DNA of 64,000 bases from Myxococcales bacterium. Lineage in GTDB: Bacteria > Myxococcota > UBA727 > VGSZ01. The position numbers and the translations under genes are program-made. Below are positions 10,152 through 21,125 of the stretch, piece after piece. The notes under the pieces were generated by a model. The model was not told where the DNA came from. It worked only from the letters and a program-made list of their open reading frames with translations, and did no database searches. Numbering within the stretch: position 1 is the first letter of the stretch; each line of letters opens with the position of its first letter. Location of the stretch: assembly GCA_023248635.1 (NCBI GenBank), contig JAHFED010000001.1, positions 124,001 through 188,000 on the forward strand, given 5' to 3'.

Positions 10152-10305
10152 GCGTGCATTGCCCGGCTGCTGCCAGGCACCTGTCTGCCGGCCCGCTCCA
10201 CGGCCGCCGCCCTGCGCCCCCCGCGAGCACGGCGCTTGGCCCCCCTGGGCCCGGCCGCCATCGCCGCCTCTTCCCGATGAAAAGACCAACAAAGGTGACC
10301 CGCTG

Positions 10306-13020
<2,715 letters not shown>

Positions 13021-13153
13021 CGGCGCCTGGGGCCTTGACCGCCCCGGAACAGCGGCGGCTGGCGAAGTCGACCTCGAGGCCGTTCCGGGTCAGACCGTAA
13101 GACGCCGGCGTGAGGGCTTCGAACTCGCGAACGAGCCGTTGAAGTTCTGATGG
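13021..13153. other. Non-coding gap, possible gene remnant on minus strand
   Basis: No intact gene is seen. The minus strand reads a protein-like stretch (LVREFEALTPASYGLTRNGL) continuing into 'EVDFASRR', with no start of its own and palindrome units at its upstream end. This may be a decayed gene end or chance. A degraded half palindrome with the spacer-like GTTCTGATGG sits at about 13132-13153. Confidence 0.25.
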
Positions 13154-13210
13154 TTCAAGACGCTGGCGCGTCTTGAAGTTTCGACGTTCAAGACGCTGGC
13201 GCGTCTTGAA
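13154..13210. repeat. Two tandem 24-bp palindromes
   Basis: Perfect units lie at 13154-13177 and 13187-13210, each with arms TTCAAGACGC and GCGTCTTGAA around TGGC. A 9-bp spacer (GTTTCGACG) gives a 33-bp period. They lie 3' of the GH63 gene, just before the multi-hairpin element. Confidence 0.9.
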
Positions 13211-13216
13211 GAACTC

Positions 13217-13418
13217 ATCCCGCGTCCGCTTGATGTTCGACCGGAAAGACGCGGGATGATGCGCGTGAAGCGCGCCCGCGGAACGCGGAGTTGGTGGGGG
13301 GCCCCGCGTCCGGCTCCGCCGGCGCCTGGGGAGGTCTGCACCAGACCTCCCAGAGGAGCATCCCCGAAGGAGATGAACGAGACCGCTCCGCGGTCGAAGT
13401 TCAGCGAGATCGGGGATC
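13217..13418 (+). repeat. Multi-hairpin intergenic element, copy 1
   Basis: One of three copies in the window (others at 22479-22617 and 44255-44467). Hairpin A is ATCCCGCGTC with GACGCGGGAT. Hairpin B is GGGAGGTCTG-CAC-CAGACCTCCC in two halves of ten. Hairpin C is an outer CATCCCCGA with TCGGGGAT, enclosing TGAAC/GTTCA and GACCGC-TCC-GCGGTC. Between A and B is a conserved single-stranded-looking core, AACGCGGAGTTGGTGG. It lies between the convergent GH63 and FG-GAP genes. No T-tract follows the hairpins. The repeated convergent placement suggests a bidirectional termination or 3'-end element, which is inference. Confidence 0.85.
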
Positions 13419-13524
13419 AAAGCCCAGAGCAGGCTTGGTGTCGACGCAAGTGGCGGCGAGGCAGGTCTCCGACGGACCGTCGCGGAGCCTTCGCTGCTCT
13501 GCGACCCACCGGCGTCGCGCAGTC

Positions 13525-15384
13525 CTACTGCCCCAGAGCTTGGCCGAAGTGCTCACCCGCAACGCTGCCCGTGATGCTCGCGGCTTCCAGAATCGACCCG
13601 CAGTCGAGGCCCAATTCCAACACCGCAACCCGGCCGACGCCGGCATTGGTTCCCGGCGCGCCCGCCGCGACGCGGGCCCTTGCTGCGTTGTTGGGTGCCG
13701 GACCGAGTCCGCGCAGCGAGGCCCCCAGTTGCTCGCCCGCGGGGGCAAAGGACGTGCACGACGTGGCGATGTCGCCGACGGGGGTGGCAGCAACGACGGA
13801 TGCCTGCAGCCACACCACAGCGCCGGCGCAGTCGCCGACATAGCCGGCGGGGGCACCAGCGGCGAAGCCGCAGATCGCATTGGTGCCGCCGGCGCTGCGA
13901 AAGGGTGCACCGATGGCGATGCCGGACCCGGCGCTCGACGAGAAGCGGGCCAGCGCTGCGCCAAAGGCCGCGTTCTCGAAGCCGGTTCCCGCCGGCACCG
14001 TCACCCGATGCAAGCTCTGGTAGTTCGAGGAGAGGGCCAGAAACACTGCTTGGTCGGCGCCGATGGCGACGTCGTCGAGGCAGTCGCCGTCGAGGTCGCC
14101 GGCATTGATGATGGAGCGCCCGAACCCCGTCACGCCCACAGGAGGCGGCCAGGTGAGCACCGGCACGGCGCTGTTTTGCAGGATCTGGTCGGGGGAGAAG
14201 GCGAAGACGCCCACACCCACGCCATCGTCGGTGAGCCCGAAAGCGGAGTAGGCCACTTCGACGATCCCATCGGCGTCGAGGTCTACGATGCGCGCGGCAC
14301 CGACCTCGCCAAAGCCTGGACTGCCTCCGTTGATGCCGAGCGCGGACGGCACGATGGAGCCACTGGCGCTGAAGAGCGAAGGCTGGCTGCCGTAGTCGAC
14401 GGCGATGCCAAAGAGGATGCCGTCGACGGCGGCGTCGCGGGTGGGGGAGCCAAAGGTGATCAGCGAAATCGGTGGGTCGTCGCCGGTGCGAGCGGCCGCC
14501 AACGTGGTCCCGGTGCGTCCGAAGCCGATGAAGGAAGCGATGCAACGGTCGAGGGTGTCCAGACACTCCCCTTCCGCACGGGGGGACAACCACCACAACA
14601 GTCCCTGACCGATGTTCTGGATGGTGCCCGCGTTGCGCCGCTGGGTGGGAGCCGGCTCGCCGATGAAGATCGATCGCGGCCCCGTCGCCTCGAAGGTGCC
14701 GACGGCGTTTGGATAGGGAGCCGGGTCGATGGCGATGGCGAAACCAAATTGGCCGCGCACTTCGTCGATGCTGGCCCCGTTGCCGCTGAAGATGACCTGT
14801 GCCGACTGGGCGAAGATCCCAGTGCCTGCGCCGGGGGCGATGACCACACGGGGCAGCGGAACCGTGTGAGGATCGACGGTCGCTGCCTCCGCCGACGAAG
14901 GCGCACCGATGACGACGTCGGGCACACAGTCACCATTGACGTCGGCACCCAGGGGATCCCTGCCCTGGCAGCCGTTGTCGTCGACGACGGGGCATGGCAC
15001 TTCCCCTTCCCCTTCCCCTTCTCCCTCTCCTTCGCCCTCCCCTTCTCCCTCTCCTTCTCCTTCGCCCTCTCCTTCCCCTTCTCCCTCGCCCTCCCCCTCT
15101 CCTTCCCCTTCGCCTTCCCCCGCCGCGGGCAGGTCCTCGGGGCGAAGGCAGCCAAGCAGATCTCCGTCGGCGGCGCAGATGCGACCCGGACAGTCCGCAG
15201 CGTCGACACAGGGGACCACGCAACGGCCCAACACACAGATGTTTCCCTCGACGACGCAGGCGTGCTCGGCGTTGCACTTGCCGTCGGTGAGGTCGATGGC
15301 GGGGACATCGCAGCCGTTGCAGCCACCAACGACGACGACGACGACGACGACCGCCGTGAGCCAGAATCGCGCGCCGCTTGTCAT
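13525..15384 (-). CDS. FG-GAP (integrin-like propeller) lipoprotein with Gly-Glu linker
   Basis: 619 residues. A Val-rich signal ends at VVGGC (lipobox). A Cys-rich segment of about 75 residues follows, then a pure Gly-Glu linker of about 40 residues, then a seven-repeat-like FG-GAP region. FG-GAP motifs include 'GADVNGDCVPDVVIGAP', 'RGQFGFAIAID', 'NAGDLDGDCLDDVAIGAD' and 'GEHFGQALGQ', with Asp loops typical of calcium-binding integrin alpha propeller blades. The linker probably holds the propeller away from the outer membrane. The start codon overlaps the stop of the upstream TPR/TSP3 gene by 4 bp (ATGA), so the two are translationally coupled. A ligand-binding or adhesion role is inferred. 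Confidence 0.87.
   Translation of the reverse strand: MTSGARFWLTAVVVVVVVVGGCNGCDVPAIDLTDGKCNAEHACVVEGNICVLGRCVVPCVDAADCPGRICAADGDLLGCLRPEDLPAAGEGEGEGEGEGEGEGEGEGEGEGEGEGEGEGEGEGEGEGEVPCPVVDDNGCQGRDPLGADVNGDCVPDVVIGAPSSAEAATVDPHTVPLPRVVIAPGAGTGIFAQSAQVIFSGNGASIDEVRGQFGFAIAIDPAPYPNAVGTFEATGPRSIFIGEPAPTQRRNAGTIQNIGQGLLWWLSPRAEGECLDTLDRCIASFIGFGRTGTTLAAARTGDDPPISLITFGSPTRDAAVDGILFGIAVDYGSQPSLFSASGSIVPSALGINGGSPGFGEVGAARIVDLDADGIVEVAYSAFGLTDDGVGVGVFAFSPDQILQNSAVPVLTWPPPVGVTGFGRSIINAGDLDGDCLDDVAIGADQAVFLALSSNYQSLHRVTVPAGTGFENAAFGAALARFSSSAGSGIAIGAPFRSAGGTNAICGFAAGAPAGYVGDCAGAVVWLQASVVAATPVGDIATSCTSFAPAGEQLGASLRGLGPAPNNAARARVAAGAPGTNAGVGRVAVLELGLDCGSILEAASITGSVAGEHFGQALGQ
14998..15119. repeat. Hexanucleotide-type repeat coding a Gly-Glu linker
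   Basis: Degenerate 6-bp units (CTTCCC, CTCTCC, CTTCGC on the plus strand) encode an uninterrupted (Gly-Glu)n run in the FG-GAP lipoprotein. Unit number can change without breaking the reading frame. Confidence 0.9.
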
Positions 15385-16343
15385 GGTGCCTCACCGATCA
15401 GGGCTCCGACCAGGAGCGCGATGCCGGTGGCGCTGAGGACGCCGCCAGCGACGTAGGAGAGGTTGGCGCCCCGGATATAGCCGGCGGCTTCGTTCGCCTT
15501 CTGCTGTCGCTCATCTTGGAATTCAGCGGCTTCGGCGGCGGCACTGGTGTCTTGAGCCATCACGCCCAGAGTCACCCCCAGCACCACACCCAGCCCACCG
15601 GCTCCGACGGCGATGGCACCGCCGATGAGCAGGGCGGGTCCAGCGCTGGGTGCTGCTGCGGGCGCGGGCACGGGCGCGACATCGGGACAACCGTCGTCGT
15701 CCTCGAAGCCGTTGGCAGTCTCGGCCTCCGCTGGGCAGGCATCCGTTTGGTCTTTCACTCCGTCGCCATCGCTGTCGGTGGCCGGGCGGGCATCGGGACA
15801 ACCGTCGTCGTCGTTGAAGCCATTCCTCGTCTCGGGGGCCGCCGGGCAACGGTCGACGTCGTCGGCGAGACCATCGCCATCGCTGTCCAAGGCGGGCCGC
15901 ACGTCGGGGCAGCCGTCGTCGTCCTCGAAGCCGTTCCTGGTTTCAGGCCGGTCGATGCAGCGATCGACGGCGTCGGCGATGCCATCTTTGTCGGTGTCTG
16001 CCTTGAGCTCCCCTCGCGCACGCTGGCGGGCCTTGTCGAAGGTCTGGGCGACTTTCGGTGACGACGGCGGCAGCGCGACCAGAGGATCGAGCTTGATGGC
16101 CGTGACGAAGGCTTCGACGGCCTGCTCTTCGTCTCCGAGGTTGGCATAGGTGAGGCCGAGCCAGGCATTGACGATGGCGCGTTCCTCGGGCGGTCGCTGC
16201 GACTTGGCGACCTTCTGGAAGCGGAACACGGCGCGTTCATAGTCGAGATCGTCGTCGACGAGGCGGCGCCCCTCTTTGAAGTCGATGTCCTCTTCGAGAG
16301 GAACGCCCCCGGCGAGCAGGGCAATGAGCAGCAGGGCATCCAT
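15381..16343 (-). CDS. TPR and thrombospondin type-3 repeat membrane protein
   Basis: 320 residues from the ATG at 16343 (MDALLLIALLAGG, a signal-like start). An ATG at 16430 would add 29 residues without signal character. The order is signal, then two or three TPR-like helices ('DLDYERAVFRFQKVAK', 'AWLGLTYANLGDEEQAVEAF'), then three TSP3 calcium repeats (DTDKDGIADAVDRC, DSDGDGLADDVDRC, DSDGDGVKDQTDAC, each followed by 'ETxNGFxDDDGCPD'), an Ala/Pro linker, and two hydrophobic helices near the C-terminus. TSP3 repeats often precede OmpA domains in this phylum, but no OmpA domain is present here. It overlaps the FG-GAP gene by 4 bp. Function unknown; an envelope location is likely. Confidence 0.83.
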   Translation of the reverse strand: MDALLLIALLAGGVPLEEDIDFKEGRRLVDDDLDYERAVFRFQKVAKSQRPPEERAIVNAWLGLTYANLGDEEQAVEAFVTAIKLDPLVALPPSSPKVAQTFDKARQRARGELKADTDKDGIADAVDRCIDRPETRNGFEDDDGCPDVRPALDSDGDGLADDVDRCPAAPETRNGFNDDDGCPDARPATDSDGDGVKDQTDACPAEAETANGFEDDDGCPDVAPVPAPAAAPSAGPALLIGGAIAVGAGGLGVVLGVTLGVMAQDTSAAAEAAEFQDERQQKANEAAGYIRGANLSYVAGGVLSATGIALLVGALIGEAP

Positions 16344-16436
16344 GGGAGGGACGGTAGCGGAAGGACGGGGACCGCTGCACCTTGCTGGCGCATCGGCACC
16401 GGATCGCAGCTGACGCCCCAGCGTCCCCACAAGCGC

Positions 16437-19400
16437 TCAATCGCGAGCCACCTGCTCCGTGCGTCGACGGCCGCGCAGCAGCAGCAGCAGGCCGAGGCCC
16501 AGCACCGACGACGACGTCGACGTTTGCGCGCAGGTCTCGGGAGTGGTGGTGTCGGGCGGATCATCGACGGCGATGTCTTCGAGGGTCGCGCACTGGCTCG
16601 GGGCGCCGCCGCACAGGAATCCAAGGTCGATCAGGCACCCCGAGCAGCCGTCGCCGTCGTCGCCGTTGCCGTCGTCGCATTGCTCCCCGTTGATGACGGT
16701 GCCGTCGCCGCACACAGCCGCGCAACCTTCGGCGCCGCAAGCGAAGCCCGTGGGCAGCGCATCTTCGAGCGTCGAGTCGATGACGCCCCCGACCTTGTCG
16801 AGGTCATCGAGATCGACTTCGGCTTCCTCTGGCAAGTCCGTCACGGTCAGGTCGCCGCCCACCGAGGTCAGCGCACCCAGATCGACGTCGTCGAGCGCGG
16901 CGTTTTCTTCGATGTTCAGGTCGCCGCCGACGTTCTCCAGCGATGCGAGGTCGACGGACTCGAGGCTGCCGTTGCCGACGATAACAAGGTTCCCGCCGAC
17001 GGCTGCGACGACGGAGAGCAGCAGCTCGACCAAGGCGTCGTTGTCGCGAATGATGAGGTTCTCGCCGACGCGAATGACCTGCTCGAACAGCACCGATTCG
17101 AGCGCGTCGTTGTCGGAGATTTCCAAATCCCGGCCGACCTCAACCAGGTTGGGGGCGGTGAGCACGATCAGCACGTTGTTGTTGGTGATGCGCAAGCTGC
17201 CACCAACGGTGATCAGCTGTGCGAGGTCGACACTCGTCAGCGCCGGGTTGTCGGTCAGCACCAGATCGCCGTCCACGGCCGTGAGCGCTGGGAAGGACAC
17301 CGCCGTGAGCGTGGCGTTGTCCTGCACGATGATTTGACCGGCATGCACCAGCCCGGGAAGTTGCAGCGACGTGACGTCGGTGTCGACGAGGATGATGCGA
17401 CCCGTCACCACCCTGAGGTCGGGCAGGGTCACGGGCCCGACGGGGCCCAGGATGCGCAGGTCGCCGACGACGCAAACCGCACCCGCAAGGGCCGCGATGT
17501 TTTCAGCGGTAAGGATGGTGGAGCCGCCGCGTTGCACATTCTTGCCGCGGCAATCGTCGGGGAGCAGTTGAAGATCCAGCGCGTCGACGACGCCGTCGTG
17601 ATCGATGTCTTCGACGTTGGACTCGTTGGCGTTGTTGATGCCGTCGCGATCGGAGTCGAGTCGCGCCTCACCACCATCCGCCAGTCCGTCGCCGTCGCTG
17701 TCGGCGTTTTCGGGGTCGGTGCCAAAGCGCAGCTCATCGTTGTTGATGAGCCCGTCCTCATCGCGGTCGCAGCGACCCGCCTGCGGGTCGGGCAAGCAGG
17801 CATCGCCGTCGTCGACGTCGGCTGCTGCCACCAGACCGTCTCGGTCGCGATCGGCCGTGCTCGACTCCAAAGCGTCGAGGGTGCCGTTGCCGTTGGCATC
17901 GGTGGCCTCGTCGCCGTCGCTGACGCCATCTGCGTCGCTGTCGGCTAAGAGCTCGTTGGTGAGCAGCACGCGCTCTTGGGCATTGGTGAGTCCGTCACGG
18001 TCGCGATCGCAGCTGGGCGCGGTGAGGTCGGCGCACTCGTTGGCGAGGGCGACGGCGCACGCAGCCGCGGTGTTGTCCGGGGCGCAGGGATCGAGCGCAT
18101 CGAGCACGCCGTCGTCGTTGCCGTCGAGCAGCCCTTCGGCGCCGTCGCTGCGGCGATCACCGTCGGTGTCGGCTTGCAGGGGGTTGGTCAGCCGCGTGAG
18201 CTCATCGCCGTTGACGACGCCGTCGCCATCGGCGTCACAGAAGGCACCGGACGTGCTCGGCAGGCAGGGATCGGTGAGGAAAACCGGCGACATTTCCGAG
18301 CTGCGGTCACCGTCGGTCGCCATCACCATCAGGCGCGACTCCTCGATGGCCACCACGCCGGTCGGCCCGAAGACGAAGCGGAAGCTGAAGCGAGCGACGT
18401 CGGCGTCGGCGCCCCAGGCGGGATCATCGTAGGTGCCGGTGCCCTCGTCTTCGTCGAAGAAGGGGAAGCCCTCGATGGCCGAGCCGACCAGGTGCAGGGG
18501 CTGCCCGTCGCCGCTGTCGCGATCGGCGAGGAAAAAATTAACGATGGCACCAGCGGCCACCATGCCGTGGACGACGATGAAACTGCCCTCCCGCTCCACC
18601 GACTCGATGTAGGGGTAGTTCAGCACGCCGTCGGCGTCGTTGGGGTCGTTGAAGGTACGTCCGTCGCCGTGAATGTCGACGGCCGGGCCAGAGTTGCCGA
18701 GCATCTGCACATCGCCGAGGCGGATGCGACCGCTATCGAGCACGACGATGGCGCCGCCTTGTTGGAAGGCGAAGAAGCTGGGCAGCTGCCCCCCGCTGTC
18801 GCGGCCGTTGTTGGCGTCGACGAAGGCCTGTTCACCGACCGAAGCCGAGCCCCGGTCTTCGACCAGCAGGCCGATGCCGGGGTTGTCGAAGGCGCCGTCC
18901 AAACCGATGGGCGAATCCGAGAGCGCCAGGAGCTGACAGTCGCCGGCGACGTCGATGCCGATGGGGCCGCCCGCCGGTCGAGTCTCAGAGGCGTCGATCA
19001 CGGCGAATTGGCCGCAGCGGAAGCCGGCCTCGAAGTTGCCCAGGATTTCGCCGTCCTCCTCGCCGAGGTCGAGGTTGCTCACGATGGTCGCGTTGGTCAG
19101 TCCAGAAACGAAGGGCGGGGTGATCTCGATGTTGACGCCGTTGCGAGCGTTGCCGCGCGCCGAGACGCTGTTCAGCTGGGCGTTGCCCGCGCCATGAACG
19201 ACGACGCCGTCGCCGCCGTGGTTGTTGCTCGCTTGGAATTGGGAAATGGCGATGGTTGCATCGTTGATGGCCTCGACATTGAGGCCATCGGTCCCGTTGT
19301 CGTTCGCCACCCCCTGGATCGACACGCTGCCGCTGAGGGAGAGGGCGATGCCGGCCCCCCCGTTCCCGCTCGCCGAAAAACCCAAGGGGGTCTGGGGTCC

Positions 19401-20894
19401 CAGGAACCCGAGGTCGGTCCTGGGGTCTCCCGGCGTCTGCGGGAACCCCACGATTTGCCCAAAGCCGTCCGCGACGCTGCCGGTGAGGAAGATGCCGTCG
19501 GCGCCGTTGTCGTTGGCGGTCAGGTTCGACAAGCTGAACCCGACCTGGACATCGACGTCGAAGCCGACGACGCCGCCGTTGTCGTTGTCGTTGGCCGTCA
19601 GCCCGCCGATCACCGCCAGCCGCGTCCCGTCAAAACGCACGCCTTCAGCGTTGTCGTCGAAGGTGGTGCTGAGGATCGACGCGGTCCCCGCGGTGGCCGA
19701 GAGCCCTTTGCCGACGTTGTCGTCGACGCTGCTGTTTTCGAAATCGACGTCGCTGCCCGCGGCATTCACGCCATCGCCGAAGTTCCCGTCCACATGAGAG
19801 TTGTCGAGTTGAAGCTCCAGCCCGCCCGACACCCGCACCCCGGCAGCGCCGTCGACACCGTTGCTGCCGACGCGGGTGCGCAGGAGGCTCACGATGGCGT
19901 TGGTGCTGGGCTGCGCACCCGGCAGAGCGGGCGCGGCCAAGACGAGCAGACCCTCATGCTTGTTGCCATCAACGAAGCTGCCGTCGATGGCGACGCCGAA
20001 GCCGCTGTCGGTGATCTCGAGGCCCGAATCGCTGGCGAGGCCGACGTCGTTGTGGAGGAAAGTGGAGCCTGTGATGGTGGCGACCCTTCCGGTGAGCACC
20101 AGACCCCGTGCGGCGTTCCCCGAAAAGTTGGAGTCGGTGATGACGACGTCAGCGGGCGCCCCGCTGCCCACCAACAGCTCGGCACCATCGGAGCCGTTGT
20201 TGGAGAAGATGCATCGCGTCAGGGTCAGAGGTGCGTCGGTGGCGACGTGAAATCCCGCGCCCCCGCTTCCGGAGACGATGGTGTCCTCGACGACAACGAC
20301 GCTGAACGCGGCGCCGAGGACGTCGATGCCGGCCAGCCCAGCGCCCGAGACTCTCACGCGCTGCAAGGTCACGCCGACGACGCTCAGCGCCATACCCGTG
20401 CGGACGAAAGGGAAGGCCGTTCTGGGCTGCCCGTCGAGCCCGACGCCGAGGCGGGTGTCGACGACGGTGGCGGACTTGGTGCTGCTCACTTGCAAGGGCG
20501 CGCCGGTGAGCACCAGACCGCGCAGGGTCACCGTGCCCTGCGTCGAGAGGCTGAGCGCGAAGCCGCTGTTCGAATCGGCGGCGCGCAACTCGACCACCGG
20601 CACCGGAGACGACACGTCGAAGCCGGCGGCCCCCGTCGCGTCGATCTCGAGATTGCGGTTGCCCGTCGAGTTGAGCACGAAGGTGGGCGCCACAATGACG
20701 AGGGGCCCAAGCTCGCCGGGCTGAATGCGCACCAGGACATCGTCAAAGGTCAGCGTCGACCCCGCGAGGTCGAGCGCCTCGACGAGGGTGCAGATGCCAG
20801 ACGCGCAGGAGCCATCGTCGGCCGCCGTGCTCGTGGTGTTGACGGTGAAAACGGTGGTGCCAGCGACGAAGGTCAGGAGGAGGAGGGCGCTCAT
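16437..20894 (-). CDS. Giant beta-helix / TSP3 / L-domain surface protein with MYXO-CTERM-like tail
   Basis: 1485 residues. The N-terminal signal is followed by 'CASGICTLVEALDLA', the entry motif of CSLREAI-type parallel beta-helix proteins. Beta-helix coils run to about residue 750, with many 'GADGIFLTG' and 'DNVGKGLSA' turns. Next come TSP3/EF-like Asp repeats (about 880-1110, for example DADGDGVVNGDE, DSDGDGLADGGE), then a receptor-L-domain or LRR-like ladder ('VGGDLNIEENAALDDVDL', about 1120-1370). A Cys-rich repeat with CGDGTVINGEQCDDGNGDDG follows, then 'CAQTS', a Leu-rich helix and RGRRR. The tail resembles MYXO-CTERM (Cys, helix, basic cluster), a surface-sorting signal in myxobacteria. 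It looks like a large adhesin or scaffold, upstream of and on the same strand as the TPR/TSP3 and FG-GAP genes. Confidence 0.88.
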   Translation of the reverse strand: MSALLLLTFVAGTTVFTVNTTSTAADDGSCASGICTLVEALDLAGSTLTFDDVLVRIQPGELGPLVIVAPTFVLNSTGNRNLEIDATGAAGFDVSSPVPVVELRAADSNSGFALSLSTQGTVTLRGLVLTGAPLQVSSTKSATVVDTRLGVGLDGQPRTAFPFVRTGMALSVVGVTLQRVRVSGAGLAGIDVLGAAFSVVVVEDTIVSGSGGAGFHVATDAPLTLTRCIFSNNGSDGAELLVGSGAPADVVITDSNFSGNAARGLVLTGRVATITGSTFLHNDVGLASDSGLEITDSGFGVAIDGSFVDGNKHEGLLVLAAPALPGAQPSTNAIVSLLRTRVGSNGVDGAAGVRVSGGLELQLDNSHVDGNFGDGVNAAGSDVDFENSSVDDNVGKGLSATAGTASILSTTFDDNAEGVRFDGTRLAVIGGLTANDNDNGGVVGFDVDVQVGFSLSNLTANDNGADGIFLTGSVADGFGQIVGFPQTPGDPRTDLGFLGPQTPLGFSASGNGGAGIALSLSGSVSIQGVANDNGTDGLNVEAINDATIAISQFQASNNHGGDGVVVHGAGNAQLNSVSARGNARNGVNIEITPPFVSGLTNATIVSNLDLGEEDGEILGNFEAGFRCGQFAVIDASETRPAGGPIGIDVAGDCQLLALSDSPIGLDGAFDNPGIGLLVEDRGSASVGEQAFVDANNGRDSGGQLPSFFAFQQGGAIVVLDSGRIRLGDVQMLGNSGPAVDIHGDGRTFNDPNDADGVLNYPYIESVEREGSFIVVHGMVAAGAIVNFFLADRDSGDGQPLHLVGSAIEGFPFFDEDEGTGTYDDPAWGADADVARFSFRFVFGPTGVVAIEESRLMVMATDGDRSSEMSPVFLTDPCLPSTSGAFCDADGDGVVNGDELTRLTNPLQADTDGDRRSDGAEGLLDGNDDGVLDALDPCAPDNTAAACAVALANECADLTAPSCDRDRDGLTNAQERVLLTNELLADSDADGVSDGDEATDANGNGTLDALESSTADRDRDGLVAAADVDDGDACLPDPQAGRCDRDEDGLINNDELRFGTDPENADSDGDGLADGGEARLDSDRDGINNANESNVEDIDHDGVVDALDLQLLPDDCRGKNVQRGGSTILTAENIAALAGAVCVVGDLRILGPVGPVTLPDLRVVTGRIILVDTDVTSLQLPGLVHAGQIIVQDNATLTAVSFPALTAVDGDLVLTDNPALTSVDLAQLITVGGSLRITNNNVLIVLTAPNLVEVGRDLEISDNDALESVLFEQVIRVGENLIIRDNDALVELLLSVVAAVGGNLVIVGNGSLESVDLASLENVGGDLNIEENAALDDVDLGALTSVGGDLTVTDLPEEAEVDLDDLDKVGGVIDSTLEDALPTGFACGAEGCAAVCGDGTVINGEQCDDGNGDDGDGCSGCLIDLGFLCGGAPSQCATLEDIAVDDPPDTTTPETCAQTSTSSSVLGLGLLLLLRGRRRTEQVARD

Positions 20895-21125
20895 CCAGCA
20901 ACTATGGCGCGCCGACCGCGGTGCTCACGCGATGGGAGGCTTTCGTCTCGATCCGATCTCGGTCAACGCAGGCGCTTGCCAACGGAGCCCGGAGCCGTTT
21001 GACGCTTGAGCCTGCGTTCGATGCGTCCGATCACGACGATCCATCGAACCTTTCGCCAGGCACGCCAATTCGGCGGTCACTGTCGTAGATTGCCGGGCCG
21101 CGGGCTTTCCGCGCAGAGGAGTCAC

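Noticed and set aside
10159-10305. N-terminal extension of the GH63 enzyme
   Set aside because: The leader is Pro/Arg low complexity with no signal peptide, while the ATG at 10306 has a ribosome site and begins a normal enzyme.
13261-13430. Short plus-strand peptide starting MMRVKRARG inside the repeat element, shared by copies 1 and 3
   Set aside because: Similarity follows from the DNA repeat. Copy 2 lacks the start and shifts frame, and arm pairing is kept rather than the protein.
17976-21002. 1008-residue plus-strand frame
   Set aside because: Antisense shadow of the 1485-residue beta-helix protein, whose TSP3, Cys-rich and C-terminal tail motifs are unambiguous.
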